The notes under the pieces were generated by a model. It was not told where the DNA came from, searched no databases, and saw only the letters and a program-made list of their open reading frames with translations. This document shows, one piece after another, positions 43,825 to 52,764 of a DNA stretch of 64,000 bases. The stretch's first letter is position 1, and each line of letters starts with the position of its first letter. The position numbers were made by a program, and so were the translations under genes. Source of the stretch: Oleiharenicola lentus (GTDB lineage: Bacteria > Verrucomicrobiota > Verrucomicrobiia > Opitutales > Opitutaceae); NCBI RefSeq assembly GCF_004118375.1, contig NZ_SDHX01000001.1, positions 2,545,693-2,609,692 on the forward strand. The letters are read 5' to 3'.

Positions 43825-44314
43825 GACGTAAGTCATTGGACCCCATTATAAACGAAAGGTCAACGGGAATGTTATTTCCGCTTCGTATTCAAAAACAATA
43901 CGCCCAGAGGATTCATTCAGTCAGCCATCCCATGACTCAGAGTACATGCCTGATGCATACAGCCGGCGCAAGAGGCTCTGCGTCTAGACCGTGCCGGTTT
44001 GCTGCATTTGTTCGTTAGGTGTCTCGATGAAAGCCCGTCACAAGGCGGGGCGAGTCGTTTTCCTTTGCCGCTCAGTTCCCAAATGCACCGGATTGAAACC
44101 TTTCTTGAGGTTGGTCAGCCCTTCTGAAGGCAAGAGGCTTTAGCACACCTCGCTGCAGGGAGCAATTTCTGGAGACCTAATCCATCCATGTGAACCACTG
44201 GACGTCCACCGTCTCGTTGATCTGGAATGGGTGGGACTTCACAGTTAGCATTTGAGTGACGATAAAACAGCCCACGTATGGCTTTGTGGGCTATCATCGG
44301 TTTAACATCCTATA
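43825..44314. other. Non-coding, AT-richer junction region
   Basis: About 490 bases without a convincing gene on either strand; base composition is visibly lower in G+C than the flanks. Only short open frames without family resemblance occur. A hairpin with arms agcccac and gtgggct (44268-44291) lies just before the GH49-like gene. Probably junction DNA of the polysaccharide locus. Confidence 0.6.
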
Positions 44315-45679
44315 ATGCCTCATGTTTCGCAGCGACTGTCACTGCTCTTTCACCTCGCTGCTGGCCTGTTCGGCACCCTGTTCGGGCCTGTCTCTATGTT
44401 GGGCTACTCAGTTGAAATAGAGACAGAGGAAAGTTTTACTCGAATTAAAACCTACCTCTCCCTAGCGCAGAAACCCGACTCCAATCTTGCCGAAGCAGTC
44501 TCTTGGGCCAGCTTCTCCATCGCTTCTCCGGTCAAGCTCAGGGTGACGGCCTCAGACGGCCGGATTCAGCAGGCTCGTATTTTGCCCAGCAGCAAAAATA
44601 TTGCCGTGGAGGTCCGGGAAGGGGCGGCGTATTTCACGCTGCGCGAGTCGGGGCAATTTTATCTGGAGATAAATGGCGAATCAAAGCATCCACTTTTTCT
44701 TTTTGCCGATCCGCTTGAAAGCAATCTTCCGGCCACGGACGACAGCAGCGTAATATATTTCGGCCCGGGTGAACATCACTTGGGCGACCAATTCGTTGAG
44801 CCTCGCGCTGGACAAACCGTCTATATCGCAGCCGGCGCCGTGGTGCATGGCCGCATCAGGGTGGCTAACGCCCCGGGAGTGATGATCCGCGGACGTGGCA
44901 TTCTACGCGGGGGACATCTGCCCGGCAATCCGCCGGACACCTACACTGTCCCACATGCCATTGAGGCCGACCAGGCCAGCACCGGCGTCACCGTCGAAGG
45001 CATCACCATCGTCGAATCGCCCCATTACCAGATTCTGCTCCGGGGTGCCGACTGCGTGGTGCGCAACGTCAAGCTACTGGGCTGGTGGTTCGGGACCGAC
45101 GGGATCGGCATCGGACCGCGCGGACTGGTCGAGGACTCGTTTCTGCGCTGCAATGATGACGCCCTTAAGCTCTATCATAGCGGCATGGTCGTGCGCCGGT
45201 GCGTCATCTGGCAGATGGAGAACGGAGCCCCCTTCCAGCTCAGCTGGAACATGAATCCCGACAACGCCGGGTTTCGGGTCAGCGACATCGATATCATCGC
45301 CGTGGACCATCACCAGGACGCCAATAACCGCGCGATTTTTAACTCCATCCACGGCGGCAGGGCACACCTGCGCGACTACCTCTTTGAGAATATCCGCATC
45401 GAGAACGCCCGTTTTCGATTCCTCATGCTCCAGATCAAGAAAACCAACTGGGCCAGAGCCAAGGAGTGGGGACGGCTTTCAAACATCGTCCTGCGCAATA
45501 TCTCCGCCGAAGGGCCGTTCAGCCAAGCCAGTGTGATCAGCAGTGACCATCCGACCGGGCGCATTGACAATGTCGTTTTCGAAAATGTTCGCATCGCTGG
45601 AAACCTGGTTACGAGCATGACCGATCTGGAACTGGAAATCGACCCGGCCACCGTTTCCGGCCTTAAATTCCGACCGTGA
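44315..45679 (+). CDS. Secreted beta-helix glycoside hydrolase, GH49/GH28-like (copy 1)
   Basis: Protein of 454 residues from ATG 44315 with a long hydrophobic signal (LSLLFHLAAGLFGTLFGPVS). An N-terminal beta-sandwich of about 130 residues (FYLEINGESKHPLFLFADPL) leads into a right-handed beta-helix. Asp262 (TDG) and Asp281-Asp282 (CNDDALKLYHSG) are spaced 19 and 20 apart, the same spacing as the three catalytic Asp of GH49 dextranases, and GH28 has a comparable triad. Substrate unknown. A paralogue lies at 49148. The first 400 bases are AT-richer than the surrounding genes. No Shine-Dalgarno seen. Confidence 0.8.
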   Translation: MPHVSQRLSLLFHLAAGLFGTLFGPVSMLGYSVEIETEESFTRIKTYLSLAQKPDSNLAEAVSWASFSIASPVKLRVTASDGRIQQARILPSSKNIAVEVREGAAYFTLRESGQFYLEINGESKHPLFLFADPLESNLPATDDSSVIYFGPGEHHLGDQFVEPRAGQTVYIAAGAVVHGRIRVANAPGVMIRGRGILRGGHLPGNPPDTYTVPHAIEADQASTGVTVEGITIVESPHYQILLRGADCVVRNVKLLGWWFGTDGIGIGPRGLVEDSFLRCNDDALKLYHSGMVVRRCVIWQMENGAPFQLSWNMNPDNAGFRVSDIDIIAVDHHQDANNRAIFNSIHGGRAHLRDYLFENIRIENARFRFLMLQIKKTNWARAKEWGRLSNIVLRNISAEGPFSQASVISSDHPTGRIDNVVFENVRIAGNLVTSMTDLELEIDPATVSGLKFRP

Positions 45680-45779
45680 GACGATATGGATCGCCTCCGC
45701 CGATTACGGTGCGATGCGGAATGATCTGATTATTTTCCACCTGCCGCCTAATGGTGGAACCACTTCCCCTACCCTGCCC

Positions 45780-47189
45780 ATGAAGTTCAAACTGATTTCC
45801 TCTCTGTTCACCTGTCTGGCCTTCACCGTGCTCCATGCCGCACCGCAGCGCCCGCCCAATCTGATTGTTATCCTCGCAGACGATCTCGGTTGGGGTGAAC
45901 TGGGCTGCTTCGGGCAGCAACTTATCCAGACTCCCCGCCTCGACCGCATGGCGGCGGAGGGCATGCGCTTCACCCAGTTTTACTCCGGCGCCACCGTTTG
46001 TGCGCCTTCCCGGTCCGTGCTCATGACCGGTCTGCACCAAGGCCGCACGCGCATCCGGGGCAACTCCACCAACCCCACCAAACTGGCCCTGCACAGCGGG
46101 GACCTCACCGTCGCCGAATTCCTCAAGTCCGCGGGCTATCGCAACGGCGTGTTTGGCAAGTGGGGTCTCGGCGAGTCCGGACCGGCCGCCAGCGGACTGC
46201 CGCTGCGCAAGGGATTCGAAACTTTCTTCGGCTACCTCAACCATTACCATGCCCACAATCACTTCCCCGATCATCTCTGGCGAAACGAAGAGCGCCTACC
46301 CTTGCCCAACCGGGCTCGAGCGGTCGGAGATTTTGGCGGCAGTGTGACTGACGACCCGGTGCTGTTTGCCGACGATCTCATCACGGACGAGGTCCTGAAG
46401 TTTATCGGACGCCACCAGCATGAACCATTCTTCGTCTATTGGAGTCCGGTGCTGCCACACGCCAACAACGAACGCACCACCACCCAGGGCAATGGAGCCC
46501 AAGTGCCCGACTTCGGCCCTTACGCCGGCCGCGATTGGCCGGAACAGGACAAAGGTCATGCCGCCATGATCACCCGGCTCGACAGCTACGTCGGGCGGCT
46601 GATTGACCACCTTCGCCTGCTTGGCCTGGACCAGAACACCATCGTCCTGTTCAGCAGCGACAATGGTCCGCACAACGAATCCAAGCATAACCTAGCCCGA
46701 TTCCGCCCGGCCGGCCCCTTCACCGGAACGAAACGCAGCCTTACGGAAGGTGGTATCCGGGTGCCGACTATTGCCTGGGGACCTGGACTGGTACCTGCGG
46801 GAGTGACCAGCGGCCATGCCGCCTACCTGGGTGATTGGTTCGCCACCGCCGCGGAGCTGGCCGGCGCCAAAGCGCCCGAGGGACTCAATTCAGTCAGCTT
46901 TGCCGCGGCCATGCAGGGTCGACCGGCTGATCAGGCGGCGCACGATTTCCTCTATTGGGAATTCAACGAGCGCGGCTTCAGCCAAGCCGTCCTCTACAAG
47001 GGGCACTGGAAATTTATCCGCACGACCCATCCGACGCGATCGGTGCGCCTCCACGATTTGGAGAACGACCCCTCAGAGGCCAAAAACGTTGCCGCCGAAC
47101 ACGCCGACATCGTGGCCAGCATCGAGGCCTACCTGACCACCGCCCGACGCGACGATCCCGCCTGGCCGGCCACCACTCGTATCGATTGA
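45780..47189 (+). CDS. Secreted arylsulfatase-family sulfatase (1)
   Basis: Protein of 469 residues from ATG 45780 (an ATG at 45714 would put 22 hydrophilic residues before the signal peptide). Signal peptide FKLISSLFTCLAFTVLHA. Sulfatase motif CAPSRSVLMTG with Cys74, which must be converted to formylglycine; first metal site VILADDLGWGELGCFG, HANN and LFSSDNGPHNE for the second metal site. It removes sulfate esters from a carbohydrate in the periplasm or outside. Family S1. It lies 100 bases after the GH49-like gene and 7 bases before the GH2 gene, so it belongs to one operon. Confidence 0.93.
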   Translation: MKFKLISSLFTCLAFTVLHAAPQRPPNLIVILADDLGWGELGCFGQQLIQTPRLDRMAAEGMRFTQFYSGATVCAPSRSVLMTGLHQGRTRIRGNSTNPTKLALHSGDLTVAEFLKSAGYRNGVFGKWGLGESGPAASGLPLRKGFETFFGYLNHYHAHNHFPDHLWRNEERLPLPNRARAVGDFGGSVTDDPVLFADDLITDEVLKFIGRHQHEPFFVYWSPVLPHANNERTTTQGNGAQVPDFGPYAGRDWPEQDKGHAAMITRLDSYVGRLIDHLRLLGLDQNTIVLFSSDNGPHNESKHNLARFRPAGPFTGTKRSLTEGGIRVPTIAWGPGLVPAGVTSGHAAYLGDWFATAAELAGAKAPEGLNSVSFAAAMQGRPADQAAHDFLYWEFNERGFSQAVLYKGHWKFIRTTHPTRSVRLHDLENDPSEAKNVAAEHADIVASIEAYLTTARRDDPAWPATTRID

Positions 47190-47196
47190 ACTATTC

Positions 47197-49143
47197 ATGA
47201 AATCCTCGAAACCCGATTTCTTTACCCTGCGCCCGGCATTACTGCTCGCCGGACTGGCCCTTTTCTCCGTCCCCGCGTTTGCCGCTACCTGGCAACCGGC
47301 TTCCGCCCCGCTGATGACTCCCTGGGCGGCGCAAGTGGATTCAAGCAACGTTCTTGGTGAATACCCTCGCCCGCAACTCGTCCGCGAACGGTGGCTCAAT
47401 TTGAATGGCATCTGGGAATTCCAGGAAGCGCAACCCTCCGATGCCCTGCCGACCGGCCGGACTCTTCGGGAAACCATCCTCGTCCCGTTCCCTTGGGAAT
47501 CCGCCCTCTCTGGCATTCGCCGCCAGCTCGCCTCCCAGCGCGCCCACTACCGTCGTCTGTTCGATGTGCCGGCCGGCTGGCGCAGCGAAGGGCAGCGCGT
47601 GCGGATCAACTTCGAGGCGGTGGACTGGGAGGCCACGGTCTACATCAACGGCCGCTTTGCCGGCCAGCACCGCGGGGGCTACGACCCATTCAGCTTCGAT
47701 ATCACCCCTCACCTCAACCCGAATGGACCACAGGAGGTCATCGTCTCGGTGTTCGACCCCGGCAACGACCAGGGCATCGCCGTCGGCAAACAGACCAACG
47801 ACCGGTTCGCCAACCCGCAGCGCTACACCTACGCCCCTTCCTCCGGCATCTGGCTCCCGGTCTGGCTTGAGCCCGTGCCGGAGAGACATCTCGCCGACTT
47901 TCACGCCGTGCCCGACATCGACGCGGAAACACTGACCGTCACAGCGAGCCCTGATGCCCACGCTGCGGATCTCGCGGTCGAGGCGGTGGTGCGCATCGGC
48001 GACAAAATCATTGGCCGCGCCGAGGGGCCCGTGAACCAGCCGTTAACCTTGTCCTTGCCCTCGCCCCGCCTGTGGTGGCCGGAAGATCCCTTCCTCTATG
48101 ATCTCGATCTCGTGCTGAAGCAGGCGGGCCGGGAGGTGGACCGCGTATCCAGCTACTTCGGAATGCGCAAGATCGCCTTGGGACAACTACGCGTCAACGG
48201 CCGCGGTCCTGTGCAGAAGATTTTCCTCAACAACCGCTTTGTCTTCCAGATGGGGCCGCTCGACCAGGGTTTCTGGCCCGACGGCCTGCACACCCACCCG
48301 ACCGACGCCGCCCTGCGCTGGGAGGTCGAACAGACCAAAGCCTGGGGTTTTAACATGACCCGCAAGCACATCAAGGTGGAGTCGCGGCGCTGGTTCCACC
48401 ACTGCGACCGGGCCGGCCTGCTCGTCTGGCAGGACATGCCCAGCACCTTCAAGGTCCGTACCGAAGAGGAGAAAGCGCAGTTCGAAGCGGAGCTTGCCCG
48501 CATGGTCCGCACCCACTGGAACAGTCCCAGCATTGTCAATTGGATCGTCTTCAATGAGCACTGGGGTGCCTACGACGTGAAGCGGCTGACGGAGTTCGTC
48601 ATGGAACTCGATCCCTCGCGCCTCGTCACGGGCAACAGCGGTATCGACGCCGGCAAGCCGCACTTCGACTACCAAGTCGGGCACATCATCGACAATCACC
48701 ACTACCGTCCTCCCACCTACCCGTTCGCCACGAGCGAACGCGCCGCCGTGAATGGCGAATACGGTGCCATCGGCTACCTCGAGGATGGCCACGTCTGGGA
48801 CCTTGACGGCCCATGGGTGCATTTCAACTACGAGGGCAAGGAGGCCGCCACCGCCGAATACGAGAAATTCGTCACCCAGCTGCGTGACTATAAGGACAAC
48901 CGACTTCTCTCCGGCGCCGTCTATACGCAGTGGACCGATGTCGAGAACGAGATGAACGGACTCTATACCTATGACCGAAAAGTTGAGAAGCTCGACCGCG
49001 CTCGCGTGACTGCCGCCAACCGCTCACTCTGGGTAACCGACCTGGCCGGCACCCCGCGCACCGAGCCCCCACCAATCGTCAATCCGACGGACGGCGGTGC
49101 GGACAACACGCCCGACGAGGGCGCCACCAAACGCAAACATTGA
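47197..49143 (+). CDS. Secreted GH2 family glycoside hydrolase
   Basis: Protein of 648 residues with signal peptide (LLLAGLALFSVPAFAATW). Domains: jelly-roll sugar-binding domain (about 50-220, including HYRRLFDVPAGW and INGRFAGQHRGGYDPFSFDI), immunoglobulin-like domain, then TIM barrel with acid/base Glu454 in VFNEHWG and nucleophile Glu521 in NGEYGAIGYL. GH2 members are beta-galactosidases, beta-glucuronidases, mannosidases or exo-acting relatives. Substrate not determinable; being beside sulfatases suggests it acts after desulfation. It ends four bases before the next start. Confidence 0.92.
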   Translation: MKSSKPDFFTLRPALLLAGLALFSVPAFAATWQPASAPLMTPWAAQVDSSNVLGEYPRPQLVRERWLNLNGIWEFQEAQPSDALPTGRTLRETILVPFPWESALSGIRRQLASQRAHYRRLFDVPAGWRSEGQRVRINFEAVDWEATVYINGRFAGQHRGGYDPFSFDITPHLNPNGPQEVIVSVFDPGNDQGIAVGKQTNDRFANPQRYTYAPSSGIWLPVWLEPVPERHLADFHAVPDIDAETLTVTASPDAHAADLAVEAVVRIGDKIIGRAEGPVNQPLTLSLPSPRLWWPEDPFLYDLDLVLKQAGREVDRVSSYFGMRKIALGQLRVNGRGPVQKIFLNNRFVFQMGPLDQGFWPDGLHTHPTDAALRWEVEQTKAWGFNMTRKHIKVESRRWFHHCDRAGLLVWQDMPSTFKVRTEEEKAQFEAELARMVRTHWNSPSIVNWIVFNEHWGAYDVKRLTEFVMELDPSRLVTGNSGIDAGKPHFDYQVGHIIDNHHYRPPTYPFATSERAAVNGEYGAIGYLEDGHVWDLDGPWVHFNYEGKEAATAEYEKFVTQLRDYKDNRLLSGAVYTQWTDVENEMNGLYTYDRKVEKLDRARVTAANRSLWVTDLAGTPRTEPPPIVNPTDGGADNTPDEGATKRKH

Positions 49144-49147
49144 CTGT

Positions 49148-50602
49148 ATGAAAGTGCTCCTCGGCCTCTTCTTTCTCACGGTGGTGCTCCCGGTCCACGC
49201 CGCCCTGGAAACCTACCCGCGCCCGGCTGATAACCGCTGGATTTCCGGTCGCTACACGGTTGAAGTCAGTCAGGAAGGCGCGCCGGCCCAGCCCGCCTAT
49301 GTATACGAAAGCACCAATCCATTCCACGGTGCCGGACAGGCCATGGGCGAAGCCAACCACTGGACGACCTTCTCCTTCTCCGGCTCGGTCACTATAACCG
49401 TCACACTGCCCGCCGCCATCAAGCCGACATCCGTCAGCATTCTGCCCGCATCCTACGGCATCAGCGCGCGCATCAGTGGCCAGAAAATCCAACTTTCCCT
49501 CGACCAACCGCGTCAAATCGCCCTGGAAATCAACGGTGACCGCAAGCAGCCGCTTTTCCTGTTCGCCAAAGAATTGGAACAGGCCGTGCCTGATCTCGGT
49601 GCGGCCAATGTCATTGATTTCTCCCGGAATCCGACGGTTCACAACGACCCGGCCAAGCCCAACATCCTTTACTTCCCTCCCGGTGAATACGACCTCGTCG
49701 CCCTCGGTTACGACCTCAACAAGGGATTCCCCCTCGACGCCGGCGACATCGTTTACATCGCCGGAGGCGCCGTGGTTCACGGTGCGTTCAGCAGCCACGC
49801 CGAAAACGTAACGGTGCGCGGTCGTGGCGTCATCAGTGGCGCCAAGTGGCGCGCCGTGCGCCACCGCTACGCCGATGCCCAGATCCCCTGGAATTACGGC
49901 AAATACCGTGAAATCGCCGTCTATCTGCACGGTCCCCGGGCCACGGTCGAGGGTGTGACCTTCACCGACCCCGTGCATTTTTGCATCAGCGTGGGCGACG
50001 ATTCCCTTGTGCGTGGCGTGCAGTGCTTTGGCTGGTGGTATACCACCGACGGCGTGCGAGCCGGCGACCGCTCCGTGGTCGAGGACTCATTCTTCAAGGT
50101 CAACGACGACGTGGTGAAGGTTTACTGCAACGACATGGTGGTCCGCCGCTGCCTCATCTGGGCCCAGATGAACGGTGCGCCTTTCCAGTTCACCTGGAAC
50201 CTCAAGGATCCCGTGCGCGGCGTGCGCGTGTCGGACATCATCATCATGGCAAGCGAGGTGACCAGTGATCGCGAACTCATGGGTAACCGTGCCGTCGTGA
50301 ACTCCCGCCTGAACATGGGGGCGGCGATCAGCGACTTTGTATTCGAGCGTATCCGCATCGAGGGCGACGTCTATCGCGTGCTCGGACTGCACATCGGCCA
50401 GGCCGGCTCCATCCGGGACATCACCCTCCGCGACATCGAGGTCACCGGTCGCATCAAATACTTCAACTACCTCAACGCCACCGGCGGCACAATCAGCGAC
50501 ATCAAACTCGAGAACATCCGCGTTGCCGGCCAGCGCCTGAAGACGCTCGATGAGTTCATTGTCGTAGAGCGCGGAGACGTGAGCAACGTGACCCTCCGGT
50601 GA
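49148..50602 (+). CDS. Secreted beta-helix glycoside hydrolase, GH49/GH28-like (copy 2)
   Basis: Protein of 484 residues from ATG 49148, four bases after the GH2 stop. Signal peptide VLLGLFFLTVVLPVHA. It is a paralogue of the 44315 gene: shared ALEINGDRKQPLFLFAKELE, YIAGGAVVHGAFSSHA, and the beta-helix core. Asp301 (TDG) and Asp320-Asp321 (VNDDVVKVY) keep the 19/20 spacing of GH49. Followed by NGAPFQFTWN as in copy 1 (NGAPFQLSWN). Two diverged copies in one operon suggest complementary linkages in the same polymer. Confidence 0.82.
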   Translation: MKVLLGLFFLTVVLPVHAALETYPRPADNRWISGRYTVEVSQEGAPAQPAYVYESTNPFHGAGQAMGEANHWTTFSFSGSVTITVTLPAAIKPTSVSILPASYGISARISGQKIQLSLDQPRQIALEINGDRKQPLFLFAKELEQAVPDLGAANVIDFSRNPTVHNDPAKPNILYFPPGEYDLVALGYDLNKGFPLDAGDIVYIAGGAVVHGAFSSHAENVTVRGRGVISGAKWRAVRHRYADAQIPWNYGKYREIAVYLHGPRATVEGVTFTDPVHFCISVGDDSLVRGVQCFGWWYTTDGVRAGDRSVVEDSFFKVNDDVVKVYCNDMVVRRCLIWAQMNGAPFQFTWNLKDPVRGVRVSDIIIMASEVTSDRELMGNRAVVNSRLNMGAAISDFVFERIRIEGDVYRVLGLHIGQAGSIRDITLRDIEVTGRIKYFNYLNATGGTISDIKLENIRVAGQRLKTLDEFIVVERGDVSNVTLR

Positions 50603-50716
50603 ACCTGACAGACCACCGCCGGCCGGCCGGTCATTCGCCAGAGTGCGGGAGCCTTTTTTGCCGGCCATCCCGCGTGATGGAACAATGCGCCCTGATTTCA
50701 TGACCCACGCTGCCTG

Positions 50717-50890
50717 ATGAAACCCGTCGCCCTCCTTTTGCTCGTCGTGCTGATTATCACCAGCGGCTGCGCCTCACTTTGGCGCGGGGCCGCCGAACAG
50801 GAATACCAGAAGGCCATGCGGGAAGGACGGATGTCCCCCGCCGAATACCAGCAGAAACGCGAGGAACTGCGCCGGCAGACCAATCCCTGA
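50717..50890 (+). CDS. Tiny lipoprotein
   Basis: Protein of 57 residues (ATG 50717, TGA 50888-50890) too short for usual gene calling. Signal VALLLLVVLIITSGCAS gives a lipobox TSGC, so Cys18 is the predicted acylated residue of a lipoprotein; the mature part is about 40 hydrophilic residues (AAEQEYQKAMREGRMSPAEY, then QQKREELRRQTNP), a helix-rich SHOCT-like tail. Located 115 bases after the GH49-like gene on the same strand and ending before the convergent symporter. Small anchored helper or just a surface peptide; function unknown. Confidence 0.7.
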   Translation: MKPVALLLLVVLIITSGCASLWRGAAEQEYQKAMREGRMSPAEYQQKREELRRQTNP

Positions 50891-50983
50891 GGGACACGAC
50901 ACCTCGGGACCGAGTCACCTGACGTCCTGGTGAGTCGACAGGCGCGGTTGCCGTTCGGTGGAGAACCGCGGCACGCGCCCGAC

Positions 50984-52735
50984 TCAGAGCACGACCCCGA
51001 AGAGGAAGATGAAGCCAATCATGATCACGACGCTCAGGCCCCACCAAAGCGTCACGCTGTTATACCAGCGGTCGCCCAGATCACCCCCGATGTTCATTTT
51101 CCGCCAGTTCAGAGTCAGTTCGTCAGTGACCTGCTCGGGCCGCGGCGGGGCCGTCACGAGACTGACGACAATGCATAGCACCATGCAGATCGCCCAGTTG
51201 ACCAGGCCTTGGTTGGAATAGGGCGCGAGCCAGGCCGGAGCTTCCCCCGTGTTGACCCAGAACTTCACAGCGATGCCGAAGGCAAAGCCCAGCCATACGG
51301 TGGCCAGTGCAGCCGTGCCGTTGATCCTGCGCCAAAGAATGCCCAGCAGGAAGACCGCCGAGAACGGCGGGGCAAAGAACATGAACAGCTGCTGGATGTA
51401 GACAAACAGGCTGCTCTTGAGCCCGCTGATCCAAACCCCCAGAGCGATCGAAAGCACGAGCAGCACGCTGGTGGTGATACGACCGAAGCGGATCGTGGCC
51501 CGATCTGTGGCATTGGGTCGGAGATGCCGCCGGTAGAAATCAAAGGTGATCACGGTGGAGGTCGAGGCCAACACGGCGCTGACAGTTGACTGGATCGCAC
51601 CGAACAACGCAGCCATGAGGATGCCCTTGATGCCGACCGGCACATAATCGCGGATCAGGTTGGTATAGGTCTTGTCAGCCTCGGGGCGAACCTCGGCCAG
51701 CGTGGACCCCGCGAGCAGTATCTCGGGATGCATCGCAAAATAGATCAGACCGGGCACCACCACAATGAAAGGCAGCAAGAGCTTGAGGTAGCCGGCGAAT
51801 ACGATGCCCATGCGGGCGTGATACATATTCTTGGCTGCCAGAATACGCTGCACCATAAACTGGTTGATCGCAAGATACCACAGCCCGATGTAGAAGAAGC
51901 TCATCACCCAGTGCGGCCAAGGAGTGGTCTCGTGTTCCAGGGGCTGGATCACAGAAAGACGGTTGTAGGTCTCGTGTCCGGGCACAATGGTGGGCGTCAA
52001 GCGGTCCAGCGCCTCTTTCCACACTCCGGTTTGCGCCTGATTCCGGGTGACCATCTCCTGGAAACCAGCCACCAGCCCCTCGCCCTGTCCGAGCGACTGC
52101 AGGCCCAAATACGTGACTGCCAATCCCCCGCCGACCATGATGATGATGGTGAGGAGGTCCATCCAGGCGACGGACTTCAGTCCACCCCAGATGGCCCATA
52201 CGCCAGAGGTAATGCCGATCAGTGCGATGCAGAAGGTCAGGTTCCAGCCGAGCAGACTGTTCAACGCCAACCCGCCACCATAGATCACCGGAGCGAGGAA
52301 GGCGATGACGTTAGCTATCACGGTGACCGTCGCGAAGAAATTGCGCATTCCCGGATTGAATCGTTTCTCAAGAAATTCGGGTGCTGTGAAAACCTTAGCT
52401 GAAAGCAGAAATGGGATGAAAATCCAGATCAGGAAGGTGAAGGCGATGATGCAGCTCCACTCGGGCGTGGCCACGCAAATGCCGTAGATCATGGCGGCCC
52501 CGATCATGCCGATGAAGTGTTCAGTCGAGATGTTGGCAGCGATGTAAGAAGAGCCCACAACATACCAAGGCAGCGTGCGACCGGCGAGAAAGTAGTCTGA
52601 CGAGGTCTCCGCCACGTTGGTCTCGCGGCGTCCGAACCACCAACCGATCAGGCTGATGGCGATCATATAGACGGCGAACGTGATGATGTCGGCCGTTTGG
52701 AGTTTAACATGGGCGCTGGCGAGTAATGGGAACAT
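50984..52735 (-). CDS. Sodium/solute symporter, SSS family (1)
   Basis: Protein of 583 residues with about 13-14 transmembrane helices. SSS signatures: TSSDYFLAGRTLPWYVVGSS near residue 45, the motif ISTEHFIGMIGAAM, FTAPEFLEKRFNPGMRNF, and FGAIQSTVSAVLASTSTVIT, where helix 8 binds sodium. The length and QFMVQRILAAKN segment fit the SGLT/vSGLT sugar group. It should import sugars released by the locus with sodium. It is read opposite to the hydrolase operon, and the putative hydrolase at 52765 lies 29 bases upstream on the same strand. Confidence 0.92.
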   Translation of the reverse strand: MFPLLASAHVKLQTADIITFAVYMIAISLIGWWFGRRETNVAETSSDYFLAGRTLPWYVVGSSYIAANISTEHFIGMIGAAMIYGICVATPEWSCIIAFTFLIWIFIPFLLSAKVFTAPEFLEKRFNPGMRNFFATVTVIANVIAFLAPVIYGGGLALNSLLGWNLTFCIALIGITSGVWAIWGGLKSVAWMDLLTIIIMVGGGLAVTYLGLQSLGQGEGLVAGFQEMVTRNQAQTGVWKEALDRLTPTIVPGHETYNRLSVIQPLEHETTPWPHWVMSFFYIGLWYLAINQFMVQRILAAKNMYHARMGIVFAGYLKLLLPFIVVVPGLIYFAMHPEILLAGSTLAEVRPEADKTYTNLIRDYVPVGIKGILMAALFGAIQSTVSAVLASTSTVITFDFYRRHLRPNATDRATIRFGRITTSVLLVLSIALGVWISGLKSSLFVYIQQLFMFFAPPFSAVFLLGILWRRINGTAALATVWLGFAFGIAVKFWVNTGEAPAWLAPYSNQGLVNWAICMVLCIVVSLVTAPPRPEQVTDELTLNWRKMNIGGDLGDRWYNSVTLWWGLSVVIMIGFIFLFGVVL

Positions 52736-52764
52736 TGGAAATGGGATTGAGAGCCTTGTACGAT

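Noticed and set aside
44020-44035. Integron attC-like core (gttaggtg)
   Set aside because: Only one half-core is present and no inverse core or integrase was found.
43836-44297. Two 60-codon frames in the junction region
   Set aside because: No domain, no ribosome site and codon use unlike the genes around; treated as non-coding.
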